Shown here piece after piece: positions 22,508 through 33,779 of a DNA stretch of 64,000 nucleotides. Within the stretch, counting starts at the first letter, position 1, and each line of letters opens with the position of its first letter. Where the stretch lies: positions 52,729 to 116,728 of the forward strand of contig WTPW01000436.1 in assembly GCA_009809945.1 (NCBI GenBank). The letters run 5' to 3'. The stretch is from Gigaspora margarita (lineage: Eukaryota; Glomeromycota; Glomeromycetes; Diversisporales; Gigasporaceae). A program made the translations under genes and the position numbers. The notes beneath the pieces are model-generated. The model saw only the letters and a list, made by a program, of their open reading frames with translations, was not told the DNA's origin and ran no database searches.

Positions 22508-23529
22508 TTTTAAATAAAATGTTTTATATTTTTTTAATACGTTTGCATTAAAAGACGAACGCTGAACAATAAATATAATATTTCATATATGCAGTTGGGC
22601 GTTTTTAATTAAAAATGTCGGGAAGGCAATTTTGCTTATATATTATAACCTAAAACCTCTCTAATCCCGACTTAAGATGACCCTAACCCTAAAGTTAATT
22701 CGATAAAATATATTATAAGAATCTACTCCGCTTTAAGTACAGATCTGCACCAAAAACGTAACCTAAAAACTCTCCCGTTTCAGTATTTACGTACGTACAA
22801 TTGGAAAGTTTATGTCACACAAAAACGTATTTATAAACCATATGGACTACTTAATTTGGAAAAATGTTACCTTCCCCCGCTTTATTGCTAATTTAAGAAA
22901 TTAGCTTTCTAGTAAGATCTAGATGAATCTAAGATGATCATTGTACGCCATTTGTGGTAAAATTCATTAATTGTATGGTTGTGTACAGTACAAAACCGTT
23001 ATTATTACCGAAAATAGCAAATTTTATTGTAAAAATTAGTTGCCAAGGATGAATTTATAATTAATGTCGTGATTTAGAAACTAGTAATTTTAAAGAATAA
23101 AATTGTTAATAAAATAAATAACGAAAATAGCTGTACTCATATAGAGTATAAAGTAGCTATGTATGGTAGCAAAGATCAAGACGTACTTTCAAAAGAAAAT
23201 TTTTATCCAGATGCATGCAATCAAGGAATAGTAAACTTAGTGATACCATAAACTTACATGACAGGCACTCGGTCTAAATTAAGTATGCTTAAGATTAGGT
23301 TAATATATTTAATCAAATAAAACACTTACAGAAACCATTTACAAAAATTAACTTCCTAAAACTTTGGTTATAATCGCCTCCTCAATATTATAAAAATATT
23401 GCTCAAATTTTTTGATTAATTGAAATTATTATAAATGCATAAAAACTTACATCAATGGCTTAAATTCTATTAAAAAAAAATATCTTGACAATGGGACATA
23501 AATCCTATCAAGAAGTTATTTTTTTATAA
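22508..23529. other. Gene-free stretch with a telomere-like run
   Basis: GTCGGGA near 22618 and TCCCGAC near 22667 bracket a possible small inverted element. CCCTAACCCTAAAG follows at about 22681-22694. No gene is seen up to 23529. Confidence 0.4.
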
Positions 23530-23719
23530 GGCCAGACCAATTTAATTCGGTGGGTTACATTACCCCCTTCCTCCTCACTATATATGCGGAAAATTTCGTA
23601 AACTTTTATTTTATCACGGATCATTCCGGAAAAGTTTTTATAATAAACTTCCTTTCAGCCCTCCCCCCTCTTTTGTGAGGAGGATGTAATGTAAACCACC
23701 GAATTAAATTGGTCTGGCC
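23530..23719. mobile_element. Tourist-type MITE, related copy
   Basis: The ends GGCCAGACCAATTTAATTCG and its inverted partner give terminal repeats of about 45 bp. TAA flanks both sides (23527-23529, 23720-23722). Related to the 12618 and 52818 copies: the GGTTTACATTACCCCC-type block follows the end in all three. Confidence 0.85.
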
Positions 23720-23727
23720 TAAAATCT

Positions 23728-24019
23728 TAGGGATGTTATCCTGCTTGCCGAAACTCAGTTCGACCCTGTTTGGATGGAGCTCGAGTTTTTGCGGTCACAT
23801 GATTTTTATTATTAAATTATACTCCAAACAAGTTTGAAATAGAAAGGGTGAGCAATATTGATTTGTAATAAACTTTAGACTATCGTTATGAACAAAAGTA
23901 ATAGCGATAGCAGGTTTATTAAACTGCTCATGCAAGCATAATTATTAGTACATTTATATAAACCGAGTTCGAAAATCGGTTTTTATGTAAATATGTTCCG
24001 AACAAGGATAACATCCCTA
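23728..24019. mobile_element. Inverted-repeat element, TAGGGATGTTATCC ends
   Basis: TAGGGATGTTATCCT at the left and AGGATAACATCCCTA at the right form the ends. A second copy, in opposite orientation, starts near 33528 and shares TTTATATAAATG, GAGCAGTTTAATAAA and CTGCTATCGCTATTA. No target duplication is visible because neighbouring elements abut on both sides. Confidence 0.65.
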
Positions 24020-24336
24020 ATTATGACGAAGGGGGTATTATGACGAATCATAGGGTTGGTTAAAGCGGAGTTAATTCAAAATATGATCAACATACTGTAT
24101 AAATTACATTCAATTTAACCTTCTAACCTTAACTGCATCAAAAAAGTAAACTAAAACTCATTGCACTTTAGCCGATCACCGAATCAGGATATCTCTATCT
24201 CTAATATTAAAACAAAAAGGTATTATGACGAATCGAGGATATTTGTGTTCCCATGATCAGAATCGGATGAAATTTATATAAATTTCATCCGATTCTGATT
24301 ATGGGAACACAAATATCCTCGATTCGTCATAATTAG
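24018..24336. mobile_element. Inverted-repeat element containing a near-perfect 112-bp palindrome
   Basis: The ends CTAATTATGACGAA and TTCGTCATAATTAG are inverted. Inside, 24222-24333 is a palindrome with arms of about 56 bp (ATTATGACGAATCGAGGATA... on each strand) and one G/A difference. Near-identity of the arms suggests recent formation or gene conversion. Confidence 0.8.
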
Positions 24337-24569
24337 TGATGTGACATTTTATATGATGTCCAGATTTTTTTAGCGTACAATACTGTACGTACAGCATGTA
24401 TAATACTTATATAATAAAGTTGCTTTAATAGTTTTATTTTATTTTTTTTAATATTAGTCTATATTACAACTAATATAATATTTAATTCTATTTTAATAAT
24501 AAATATTTAATATATCAAATTAGTGATATATTAATAAATGTAGTTTATTGTATTAACATTTAGGCCATT

Positions 24570-24915
24570 CAAAGTTAATTTTTCAGTTAACATCACTTTC
24601 CAGGACTCTCAGAAGGGGGCAAATGAAACGAACAAATAAAATGAACAACCTGTTTTTAAAGTAGTAAATCTATTATAATGAAAGACTTTAAGTTATATTT
24701 AGTCTAGAGATTCTAGTTGAGTTGCTAATTAGGTCAGATAAATATGATTCAGTAGTTAGCATTATATTCCACTTACAAAAGAGAGAAGCAAAAAAAATTA
24801 TATAATGCATTCATCTGAGAAAAAGAATTTCATTTGTACAATTTTTACAGCTAAAATTCTCATGATCTCATGATAAGATCTGTAGTAATCACAGATTGGA
24901 ATTTGAGTTTATTAA
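24570..24915 (+). repeat. Dispersed repeats shared with 18553 and 33780-34330
   Basis: 24570-24750 matches 18553-18745. 24771-24915 matches a bipartite region at 33840-33909 plus 34200-34320 (ATTATATAATGCATTCAT, CAATTTTTACAGCTAAAATT), where a MITE has been inserted. Confidence 0.65.
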
Positions 24916-25075
24916 TTCCCAAGTTCCTAGAATGAAATAAATCACTGATCAGATGGCTTAAAAATTAATATAAAAAAGTATTAATTTGAATAATTGTTTT
25001 GTAATTGTTATTTCTGTAAAAATTATATGTTTATTTCTTCTTACTCATTAATACTAGTTCTCTACCTCTTCACAA

Positions 25076-25330
25076 GGATGACTAATGCCCAGTGCATTTA
25101 TATGTTTTTGATTATTAATTAAAATTAGGGTAAAGGTTAGTTAAGGGTTAGGGTTGGGGCTTGGCTTATAAGTAAAATTGTTTTTCAATATATTTATTAT
25201 TATTTTTTTGTATTTTTGGCAGTTTTTACATTTTTCATTGTTTTACTCATTGTGCTAATTTGTAAAGATCAAATTTTACAATTTGATTGGCTTTTTATTA
25301 TATGAATGCACCTGGCTTTAGATGACCCCA
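25076..25330. mobile_element. Possible MITE with telomere-like loop
   Basis: GATGACTAATGCCCAGTGCA at the left is loosely answered by TGCACCTGGCTTTAGATGAC at the right. The interior contains TTAAGGGTTAGGGTTGGGG. The inverted repeat is imperfect; no target duplication found. Confidence 0.45.
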
Positions 25331-26089
25331 CCCCCTCTTTACAATCAAATAAAAAACACTTTGGAAGCTCATTTTTAGCAGTTTTTAATTATTTTATTGC
25401 AAAATGAAATATACATATATAAGAGCATGTTGCTACTAGAACTCTATAATTCCACTAGCAGACCAAATTTTTTTAGCCTTCTAGTAGTTCCAGTAAGGTT
25501 TTTTACTAGAAGAATTTTTTACTAGAGTCTTAAATATTGACCATAACAATGTGCAATAACTTCACATGATTTTAAGGTGACCTAATTGCCAATTTATTCA
25601 TGTATATACAAGTTTATGTCTAAAGCAAATTCTAATTTGAAGGTATGTACTTAGATTTGATATTAAACAGATCAGAATTTTTTTTATTATAGTTTCAATT
25701 TTCTTAGTTATAAATATATAACTATGATTGGTCAGAATTTTTCAAACTTCATCAAAATCTATTTTATAAATTTATTATGCAAATAACTACACTATACTAG
25801 TACAAAGACTTTTAGTAAGATGGTACCAAATTATATGATAATTAATAGTTATGAGATACTGTATCATTTGTGCATCATATTTTTTCTTTATTAGATAAAT
25901 TTCTATAAATTTGCAAAAAAAGGTTTTCCTATGATTAAAGTTTTTTAGTTAGCTTTAATAATTAAGCTTTGCAGTGCTTCAATTCTTTACAAGCAATATA
26001 AGATAGTTATAATGATTTAAGTTTTAGTGCTTTGATTCCATATAATTAGATTTTTTTTGATTAATGTTTTATTATAGAAAAGTTTTGTA
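25331..26089. other. Gene-free stretch
   Basis: No gene, array or inverted repeat is supported. Confidence 0.5.
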
Positions 26090-26410
26090 CTCAAATTTTG
26101 TTGCATTCAAGTTTCATAGCAGTTAAACATTTTCATAGCAGTTAAACATTTTTATAGAAGTTAAACATCTTTATATTCAAGGTTCAAAGCCAGTTTTGCT
26201 AGTCAAAATCAGAATTTCTCTGTGGTCAAGGTTAAATTTTGCTGTGGTCAAGATCAGTGTTTTGTTATGGCTAAGGTCAGGTTTTGCTATAGTCAAGTCA
26301 AGGTATTAACATGGTTAAAGTCAAAGTTTTGCTATAGTCAAGGTCAAGATTTTGCTATAATCAAGGTTTCATCTTGGTTAAGTAATCAAAAGTTTTGCTG
26401 CAGAAGAGTT
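26090..26410 (+). repeat. Degenerate short-unit tandem repeat
   Basis: CATAGCAGTTAAACATTTT occurs three times in a row near 26114-26168. Then variants of GTTTTGCTATAGTCAAGGTC recur about every 30-40 bp up to 26400. The frame at 26222-26488 is built from the repeats and has no ATG start. Confidence 0.7.
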
Positions 26411-26802
26411 TTTTTTTTTTTTTTTGAGAATATAAAAATAATATTGAACAAAAGATCAAAAATGCCAATCAGCAATAAGTTCCAATAAAACACATTTAAA
26501 TATTGCAAAATATTTTAATCAAAAAGATTTACCTTTAAATATTGATTGCTCAACAATTCCAAAAATTTAAAGAAAAAAAACAAATGGTTAGCGAATAATA
26601 ACAACAAAGCTAATATGACAATTTTTTGGCATAAAAAGTTTAAATTTCTATTATTAGATAAGGCTATGCAACTATGGGTCAAACAGGTTATAGGTAGTCA
26701 AATGTATTTAACAAAATTAATAATTAAAAAAAAGGCTTTCTTTTTTCTTTAGACTTTAGGTTTACTAGACAATGCAATAAAATTTTCAAATAGCTGTGTA
26801 TA

Positions 26803-27355
26803 CTATATTTTCCCCAAAATAAGCTACCTTTGAAAATAAGCTACAAACCCTCTTTTGGTCAAAAAACTTTAAAATGTCTTTAACTTGAAAATAAGCTACC
26901 CCACGATCAACAATAGTTGCTACATAGTAAAGTCCAAATTTTTCTATGTATATCGATTAAAGTCGCTTAAGTAAACGTATTTAGAAGATCATAATACACA
27001 TATTCTGAAATTTTTGTCAAGATTAGAGAAGTTTTTATTATTTGACTTTTGAATTTTATGTTCGGTAAAAAAATTAAAATTTTTTAAAAAAATATATTTG
27101 ACAAACGTAAAATTAAAAGTTAAATAATAAAAAGTTCTCAAATATTGACAAAAATTTTAGAATAAGTGTATTTTGATCTTTAAAATAAGTTTACTTAAGC
27201 GATATTAATCGATTTACACAGTAACTTTGGACTTTACTATCTAGCAACTTTCTTTGATTGGCCAAAAATCGATTTTATCCAAAAATAAGCTACCCCCGAT
27301 TTTTTTTTTGTAAGTTTTTGACCAAAAAAAGTAGCTTATTTTCAGGAAAATATGG
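26803..27355. mobile_element. Large hairpin element, AAAATAAGCTAC family
   Basis: The ends CTATATTTTCCCCAAAATAA and its inverted partner (TTATTTTCAGGAAAATATGG) are flanked by TA (26801-26802, 27356-27357), as in mariner/pogo elements. Almost the whole 553 bp folds into one hairpin centred near 27085. The inner arm sequence recurs alone at 58485-58650 and 60510-60715. Confidence 0.8.
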
Positions 27356-27539
27356 TATAAATTTAAAAAAAGAAACAACTTACAAAATTATCTGTTATAT
27401 GGAGAAGCTAATAGTGCACTAATAGAAATACTTTCAGAACAAAAAAATAGAATTTTATGAAATAATTAATTGCTAATTTGAATAAAATCTGCAGAATTTT
27501 TATATTAAAATTTGGGTAAATTTACTATTTTTTTAATTA

Positions 27540-27897
27540 TCTACTAAAATTATATAATTACTACTATAGTAAGTAATTTTTTAGCTCAAGTCAATTAATT
27601 GAAAGTTGTAGAGCTTACTAAGATACACCTGATAGTAGTTAGATCATTAAAATTAACTTATTGTATACTAAGATATTGCTAAAAAAAATAATTGGCTAAC
27701 TATATAAAATTTCTAGTTTGTTTACATAAAAATTTATATAGTTATCCAATCATTTTTTTAGCAATATTTAGTAGGACCCCAAATAATCTATATAAGATCA
27801 TATTTGAAAAATCACTAATAGAGTGCCTTTTTAAAAAAGGTTATATTTGAAAAGTAGGTATTGGATAAAAAGGTTATATTTGAAAATAGTTAATATA
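27540..27897. mobile_element. Pieces of hairpin elements beside the 27.9-kb hairpin
   Basis: 27590-27660 (minus) matches 55850-55930, including CTCTACAACTTT and AATTAATTGACTTGAGCT. 27675-27775 is a small hairpin (TATTGCTAAAAAAA... answered by TTTTTTTAGCAATA). At 27773 begins GGACCCCAAATAATCTATAT, an end of the element family seen whole at 38234-38750. Confidence 0.6.
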
Positions 27898-28310
27898 GTG
27901 CAAGACATCTATACTCTACAATCACATGACATGTTTCAATTTTTTAAATGGCTATAACTTCTTATCTAAGGGGTTTTAAAAAATCTGACTAGTAACTTTA
28001 TAAAGCTATATCAGCTCTACATATATGCCAAATATCTTTTCAAAATCTCATCACTGTAAGAAGTTTTAGCATTTTGAAAATTGAAATTTTATATGTAAAT
28101 TTATAGATTTACATATAAAATTTCAATTTACAAAATGCTAAAACTTCTTACAGTGATGAGATTTTGAAAATATATTTGGCATATATGTAGAGCTGATATA
28201 GCTTTATAAAGTTACTGGTCAGATTTTTTTAAAACCCCTTAGATAAGAAGTTATAGGCATTTAAAAAATTGAAACATGGCATGTAATTGTTGAGTATAGA
28301 TGTCTTGCAC
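27898..28310. mobile_element. 413-bp near-perfect hairpin element
   Basis: GTGCAAGACATCTATACTC at the left and its complement, ending GATGTCTTGCAC, at the right bound arms of about 200 bp that pair almost throughout (for example AAAATGCTAAAACTTCTTAC near the centre). The loop is only a few bases near 28105. No coding capacity; no clear target duplication. Confidence 0.85.
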
Positions 28311-28620
28311 CATAGGCAAAAAAAACATATTTAAAAGAATGCTAAACTGATACAAATAAAATTTCTTGGTTTTCATATCCGGCTAGGTTGGAAAATTGCA
28401 AAATTAAAAATTTTTTTTATGCCACAGTATGTAGATAGCCAATCAAATTGTGCTATTATTATAGTATGTGAATTGATTTTAGCGAAAGTTATGACTTTAC
28501 GAAAGTTATTTTTTATTATAAAATATAAAGATATTACAATAATACTTAAAAATAAATCTATAAGTACTTTATTCATTACTCAGGTCTGTGTTGTTTATCT
28601 TTTTTATTAACTTTTGGCTG
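28311..28620. other. Gene-free spacer
   Basis: Overlapping 60-70 codon frames on both strands, hydrophobic and AT-driven; no gene supported. Confidence 0.4.
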
Positions 28621-29202
28621 CTATTTATAATGTTTTTTTGGTAAAGCCTTTCCACCACACCCAATGCACAATGGCTGTTCACTATTTGACAATTTTGTCA
28701 CATTTTTACTGCCACACAGAAAACACACTAAAGAGAATATTCTAGCCTAATAGTAGAGTTTTTTGATTGGTGATGCATAGTTCCAAGAATCATTTACGAA
28801 AACTTGCTAAAAGAGCTCATAAATAGGATCTTCTATAGAAGTTTCATCTGATCTAACATTAGGCTTTTCATTATTAATAGCCTCATTGTTAATATCCTCT
28901 TCTTTATTTATATTCTCCACTTCATTTATATTCTCCTCTTTGTTTATATTCTCCTCTTTATTTATATTTCCTTCTTCATTTATATCATTTATATCCTCCT
29001 CTTCATTATTTATATCATCATAAATATCCTCTTTGCTATTTAAATTATTTATATCCTCTTCGTCACTAATATCTATACTTTTTATATAAGGTTTATATTT
29101 GGTAATCATATTATCAGTAGCAACATTATCGCTTGGTAGATCATTACTTAATTGGTTGTCATTTTGTTGATCATTACTTGGCTCGTCATCATTATCAGTC
29201 AT
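28621..29202 (-). CDS. Acidic repeat protein, with possible zinc-ribbon tail downstream
   Basis: From ATG at 29202-29200 the minus strand encodes 131 residues, starting MTDNDDEPSNDQQNDNQL and ending IEDPIYELF, stop at 28807. The middle is a minisatellite of 18-bp units giving NKEENI-type hexapeptides. An AG at about 29215 just before the ATG could be a splice acceptor. Downstream, at 28621-28735, another frame carries CVFC and then GSKNVTKLSNSEQPLCIGCG, which would form a CxxC...CxxC zinc site if the two parts were in one frame; a 2-nt shift separates them. It is unclear whether this is an intact short protein, a spliced gene or a remnant. Function unknown. Confidence 0.45.
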
Positions 29203-29259
29203 GGGACATGTCACCTGCAGGGGTTCAAAAATTACTTTATATAGTAATTTCAATATTGA

Positions 29260-30089
29260 TCATTTAACTTTTATATGAAAACTTCACTTTTACAAACAGT
29301 TTTTTATAAGACAACCCACTTTTGTAAAATGCAATGCCTATTTTTTTAAGTAAAAAATATAATTCAATATTTCTTTATTGATTTATAAAAATTTTATTTT
29401 CTAATTTTCTTTAGTTTGAAGGGATCTTCAGTTGAAGTTCAAGTTTGCTAACCCTTGTAATATTACTTCAGAATGAGTGATCTTGAATTTAATTTTGAAA
29501 CCTACCCTATTTTTTTGAAGAAAACTTAACCGTAAGCTTATTTTTAACAAAGCACAACATGGGTCTCCATAACTTTATGCTAGCTACAGATCTTTTACTA
29601 GGTTACAAGATCAAGTTTATGATTTCGTAGTAAGAATCACTATACTGTACACTTAATATTCTTTTACCCCGCATAGTCAGTCCTTTTTTAAATTATGAGT
29701 GTTATTGTGGTTACTTTTCCAACTGCTGGCTAACAACTATAACTTAATAAGTAGATTTCGCAAAGGTTTCCAAGTAACTTTATGTCAGTCACTAGATTAC
29801 AAGATTTTATAGATCTCTAGATTTTGTGGTGAGAACCAATTGCTCATGACTATAATGACACTTTAGCATTCTTTTACAACTTTTCTCATACTAGCTCCAT
29901 ATAAATCTCTAGCTTTTGGGCTAATTCCTGGTGGAAAAGATTATTTCTCATTAATAATGGCTTATATCTTGGCATAATTCATACTACTTGGCTTTTTTAG
30001 TAGAATTGGCATTTTCTGTCAAAATATAATTTACCTAGGTATAATTAGGATCTGATAATTTTTGATACACTGTCTTTAATTTTCCTCAG
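29260..30089. repeat. Two degenerate copies of a roughly 215-bp unit
   Basis: 29555-29670 and 29768-29882 share AACTTTATG, TAGATTACAAGAT-type, GATTT-GT-GTGAGAA and ATTCTTTTAC blocks in order. No gene is seen. Confidence 0.5.
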
Positions 30090-30965
30090 AGGGTTTGTAT
30101 ATAGGCCAAGGAAATAAAATGGCACTATTAATAGAGGAATTGGTATAATAGAAAGTATCAGTTTTTTATTTTGTATCTTTTTTTTTGTTTTTAACTACTA
30201 TATCTTTTTCTTGTAGGTTTGGAAACATGGAATAGCACTGGTAATAGAGGAGCTGGCATAACAGAAAGTACCAATTTTCTACTTTGGCTTTTTTTTTGTT
30301 TTAACTATTACTTCTTTCTCTTGTAGGTTTGTATTTAGCCCGTAAATATAAAACAATACAGGTATTGAGAAACTGGTTTAATAGGAGGTACCGTTTTTTA
30401 TTTTGTAGAAGAAAAAGGAATTATTATTACTTGTTATATTTACTTTTTTACAAATACGGTAACAATTATATCTTTCTCTTGTAGGTTTGAGAATGTGAAA
30501 TGGTGCCGGTAATGAAGAAGCTAGTATAATGGAAAGTACCAGTTTTCTACTTTGGGCTTTTTTTCTTGTTTTAACTATTACTTCTTTCTCTTGTAGGTTT
30601 GCATTTAGCCCATGAACATGAAATGGCACAGGTAATGGGGGAACTGGTATAATGGGAAGTACTGTTTTTTATTTTATATAGGAAAAAGGAATTATTATTA
30701 TTTGTCATATTTACTTTTTTATGAATATGGTGACAATTATATTTTTCTCTTGTAGGTTTGGGAATGTGGAACGGTGCCGGTAATGGAGGAGCTAGTATAA
30801 CAGGAAGTACCAGTTTTCTACTTTGGGCTTTTTTTTTTCTTGTTTTAACTATTACTTCTTTTTCTTGTAGGTTTGCATTTAGCTCGTGAATGTGAAATAG
30901 CACAGGCAATGGAGAAACTGGTATAATGGGAGGTACCATTTTTTATTTGTGAGAGAAAAGGAAAT
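30090..30965 (+). repeat. Higher-order tandem repeat (alternating A and B units)
   Basis: Two unit types alternate. A units (about 30212, 30478, 30748) read CTTGTAGGTTTGG...GGTGCCGGTAATGGAGGAG. B units (about 30320, 30589, 30863) read CTTGTAGGTTTGCATTTAGCC...GGCACAGGTAATGG. A+B repeats with a period near 268 bp for about three rounds, with a divergent B-like unit before (about 30090). Every unit is preceded by a pyrimidine run and CTTGTAGG, like a splice acceptor. Long minus-strand frames through it are repeat artefacts. Confidence 0.85.
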
Positions 30966-31830
30966 TATTATTACTTGTTATATTTACTTTTTTATGAATA
31001 CAGTGACAATTAACTATCCCCAAAAAATTAGTTTGGAACAATAGAAATCATAGTAAACTATGTGGAGTTTGATCAATGATAAAATCGAAGGTATATTTAA
31101 ACAATATTATTGTCTTTTGGTATTCATAGCAGAAAAACTAATCTTTTTAAGTCTTCACAGCAACAATTTTCTCATATTTCGATGGGGTTTCATGATCAAA
31201 TAGAAATGAAATTAATGATAAAATAGTAAAATGGCGAAATTGATCAAATGGTACAATACATGGAATAGTCTGATATGCAATTTTAATTTATCAGTAAATG
31301 TGAGTCTGTCTATTTTAATTACTATTCCATTTTCACAATGATATTAAAACTATTCCATTCATATGGTCATGCCAGATGATTTCAATATATGCAAAATCAT
31401 ATGTTTTATTAGTGAACCTTAAAATTCAACTTGGCTAAGTCAACTATTGATTTTAGTTTTTAGCTAGGGCTGATTTTCTTTAAAGGATCCAATTATTCTG
31501 GCGATATGGCCATTAATACAAATATACCCTTATGTGATATAATTGGTTAGTCTTGTATACTTGCGTTATTTTTCAAAAAAACTTTATAATCCTGATTGCT
31601 AAAATCAATGCTAATTTTAGCAAGGTTTTATTCTTTCAGGAAAACTATTCTGGAATTTTATGTGTGAAGCTTAATTTGAGACTGAGTAAAGAAAAGATAA
31701 CTTAAAAATCTTTAAAATTATTATTCTTCACATGTGCCCTTTACCTTTTTACTAATCATTTTGTTCATGTGATAAAAAAATAATGTATACTTTTTTTAAA
31801 TCGTCGCTATTTTCAAATTATAGACTGTAA
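30966..31830. other. Gene-free stretch
   Basis: Nothing supported. Confidence 0.5.
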
Positions 31831-32949
31831 TAGTAATGGGCAATGTGCAGAATCCATGTGGGATTCTGCATGGGATTTTTAATATAAGATTATCTAGCCT
31901 GCATTAGCATATCACCTGGCCTGAATTAACAAAACATTGATGTATTTACATAAAAAAATTATATACGCATTAACTTTTATATATTTCTTATTCCACATAT
32001 ATACGTATGTACAAAGACAATGTGCAAACTGTATGTTGAAATAAATTTTTTAAATTGTCATTATTAATAAAGTGGAAATACCAAGAATATTGTGTACTAT
32101 ATGGGCAAAAATCTCTAGTTTCAGTGATTATTTCATATGAGTGATAAGGTTAAATAAATTTAAACCAATCATTTATGTGATTTAGATGATTATTAACTAT
32201 TTGATCAAAAATTATAAGCTCGATTATGAATTTCTTATGAGTTGTTTATAGATTTTTGTATGTATTTATTATCTAGTTAATAAATTTTAGTATGTATGTA
32301 CTAGGGTTGGGCAGCCCTCTATGTCCAGTGAATTTCACTGGACACTGGACATATAAATTTGTCCAGTATCCATTGATTTATTAACATATATAGAGCAAAA
32401 ATTAGTGGTATATTACTGTTCTAATTATTTAGTTTGCTTGACTCTGAACAGAGGTTTCTTATTTTTAAAAAAAATTACAGACAATTTTAGAAATTTAAAT
32501 TTCATTGGACAACCCACTTGTCCAATTGCCCAACCCTGGTATGTACAGTACTTGATCACTATAAATTTTAGTACATTTATACCTGATTATATACCTAATT
32601 ACTTATAATTTTTTATATAATTATGATTTGATCACTTTGTTACTATTATAATTTTTAAATATGTATTTATATAATAATATTTTAAAAAAATTGAAAAATT
32701 AAGGCAAATCTGAATTGATGAATTTAATAATTATAAAATTCAACTGTTTTAAAAGTAGATAAAGTCTATATAAGAATTTTTATTTGTAATCAATGCTATA
32801 AGATTTATAAGAAATGATTATTATTTTAACATTTCACATAATTATATATACATATATATGTGATATTTATTTATTAATCATAAAATATTCAGAGACTCAA
32901 GCGAATCCCATGCAGGATTTTTAAAAAAATCAGGATTTGCCCATCACTA
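31831..32949. mobile_element. hAT-type non-autonomous element, 1.1 kb, host of a nested MITE
   Basis: The ends TAGTAATGGGCAA and TTGCCCATCACTA are inverted. The 8 bp outside are GACTGTAA (31823-31830) and GACTGTGA (32950-32957), a 7/8 match fitting hAT target duplication. Just inside are AATCCATGTGGGATTCTGCA and a related block on the other side. No transposase. A second element sits at 32302-32538. Confidence 0.8.
32302..32538. mobile_element. hAT-type MITE nested in the 1.1-kb element
   Basis: TAGGGTTGGGCAG at the left and GCCCAACCCTG at the right, with GTATGTAC exactly duplicated outside (32294-32301, 32539-32546). Inner arms share TGTCCAGTG/TTGGACAA blocks. The 8-bp duplication and CAGGGTTGGGC-type end are typical of hAT MITEs. 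Confidence 0.9.
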
Positions 32950-33162
32950 GACTGTGAGAATATTTATATAATGAATTGTGAATGTTTACTTACTTGCTTG
33001 GCAAGCATGCGTGTAGGGATGCTAAGTCATTTGACTGAATTTTTAACTTAGACAGGTATTGAAAAGATTATCAAAAAACTAGTTATATTAATGATTTATG
33101 TAGTGTACAGAACCCAAACAGTCTATTTTAAATGGTTTAACATCCCATATATATGAATTTAC

Positions 33163-33471
33163 TAGGTCTGTATTATTTCGTCTACAATCACTTCACTAAC
33201 ATAACATTTCACTAACAAATATTCACTGACAAGTTCATTTTACTAACAGTTTGTTTTACTGAAGCTCATTTTACTGACAAGTTTTTTTTAAAAAGCACAC
33301 ACTAACTTTAACTCTAATTTTACTCTGACTCTAACGACAATGACCAGAATTACTTTGTTAGTAAAATGAGCTTCAGTGAAATAAACTATCAGTAAAATGA
33401 ACTTGTTAGTGAATAATTGTTAGTGAAAGATTATATCAGTGAAGTGATTGTTGGTGAAATAATTGCCACCT
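33163..33471. mobile_element. hAT-type hairpin MITE
   Basis: GAATTTAC is exactly duplicated at 33155-33162 and 33472-33479. The arms are about 115 bp and consist of variants of CACTAACA and TTTTACTGA (for example CAATCACTTCACTAAC and its complement). The loop holds TTTAACTCTAATTTTACTCT. Confidence 0.88.
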
Positions 33472-33527
33472 GAATTTACCTTTTAAAGGAATGTGTTTTT
33501 GAATATTACATATTTGCGTAGTGACTA

Positions 33528-33710
33528 GAGATGTTATTCTGCTCCAACCGGTTAGCTTGTGCTTGAGCATATTTAAATAAAACTAATTTTTGAACTTAGT
33601 TTATATAAATGCATTAATAATTATACTTGTATGAGCAGTTTAATAAAACCTGCTATCGCTATTATCTGCTTTTTTGGTAATCGTATTGCTATTACTTTTT
33701 TTTTAATTAA
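33528..33710. repeat. Second copy of the 23728-24019 element, CpG-poor
   Basis: Begins TAGAGATGTTATTCTGC and shares TTTATATAAATGCATTAATA, GAGCAGTTTAATAAAACC and GCTATCGCTATTA with the other copy read in reverse. The other end is lost in a T/A-rich stretch. Confidence 0.6.
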
Positions 33711-33779
33711 AAAAAAATTAAAATGATTAATTGTCATTACATTAAATTAACTAATTAAAAAAAAAAAATTAATTTTTGT

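Noticed and set aside
30378-30939. Overlapping 83- and 122-codon frames on the minus strand with proline-rich text
   Set aside because: They follow the tandem repeat units exactly and share them with each other; the periodicity, not selection, keeps the frame open.
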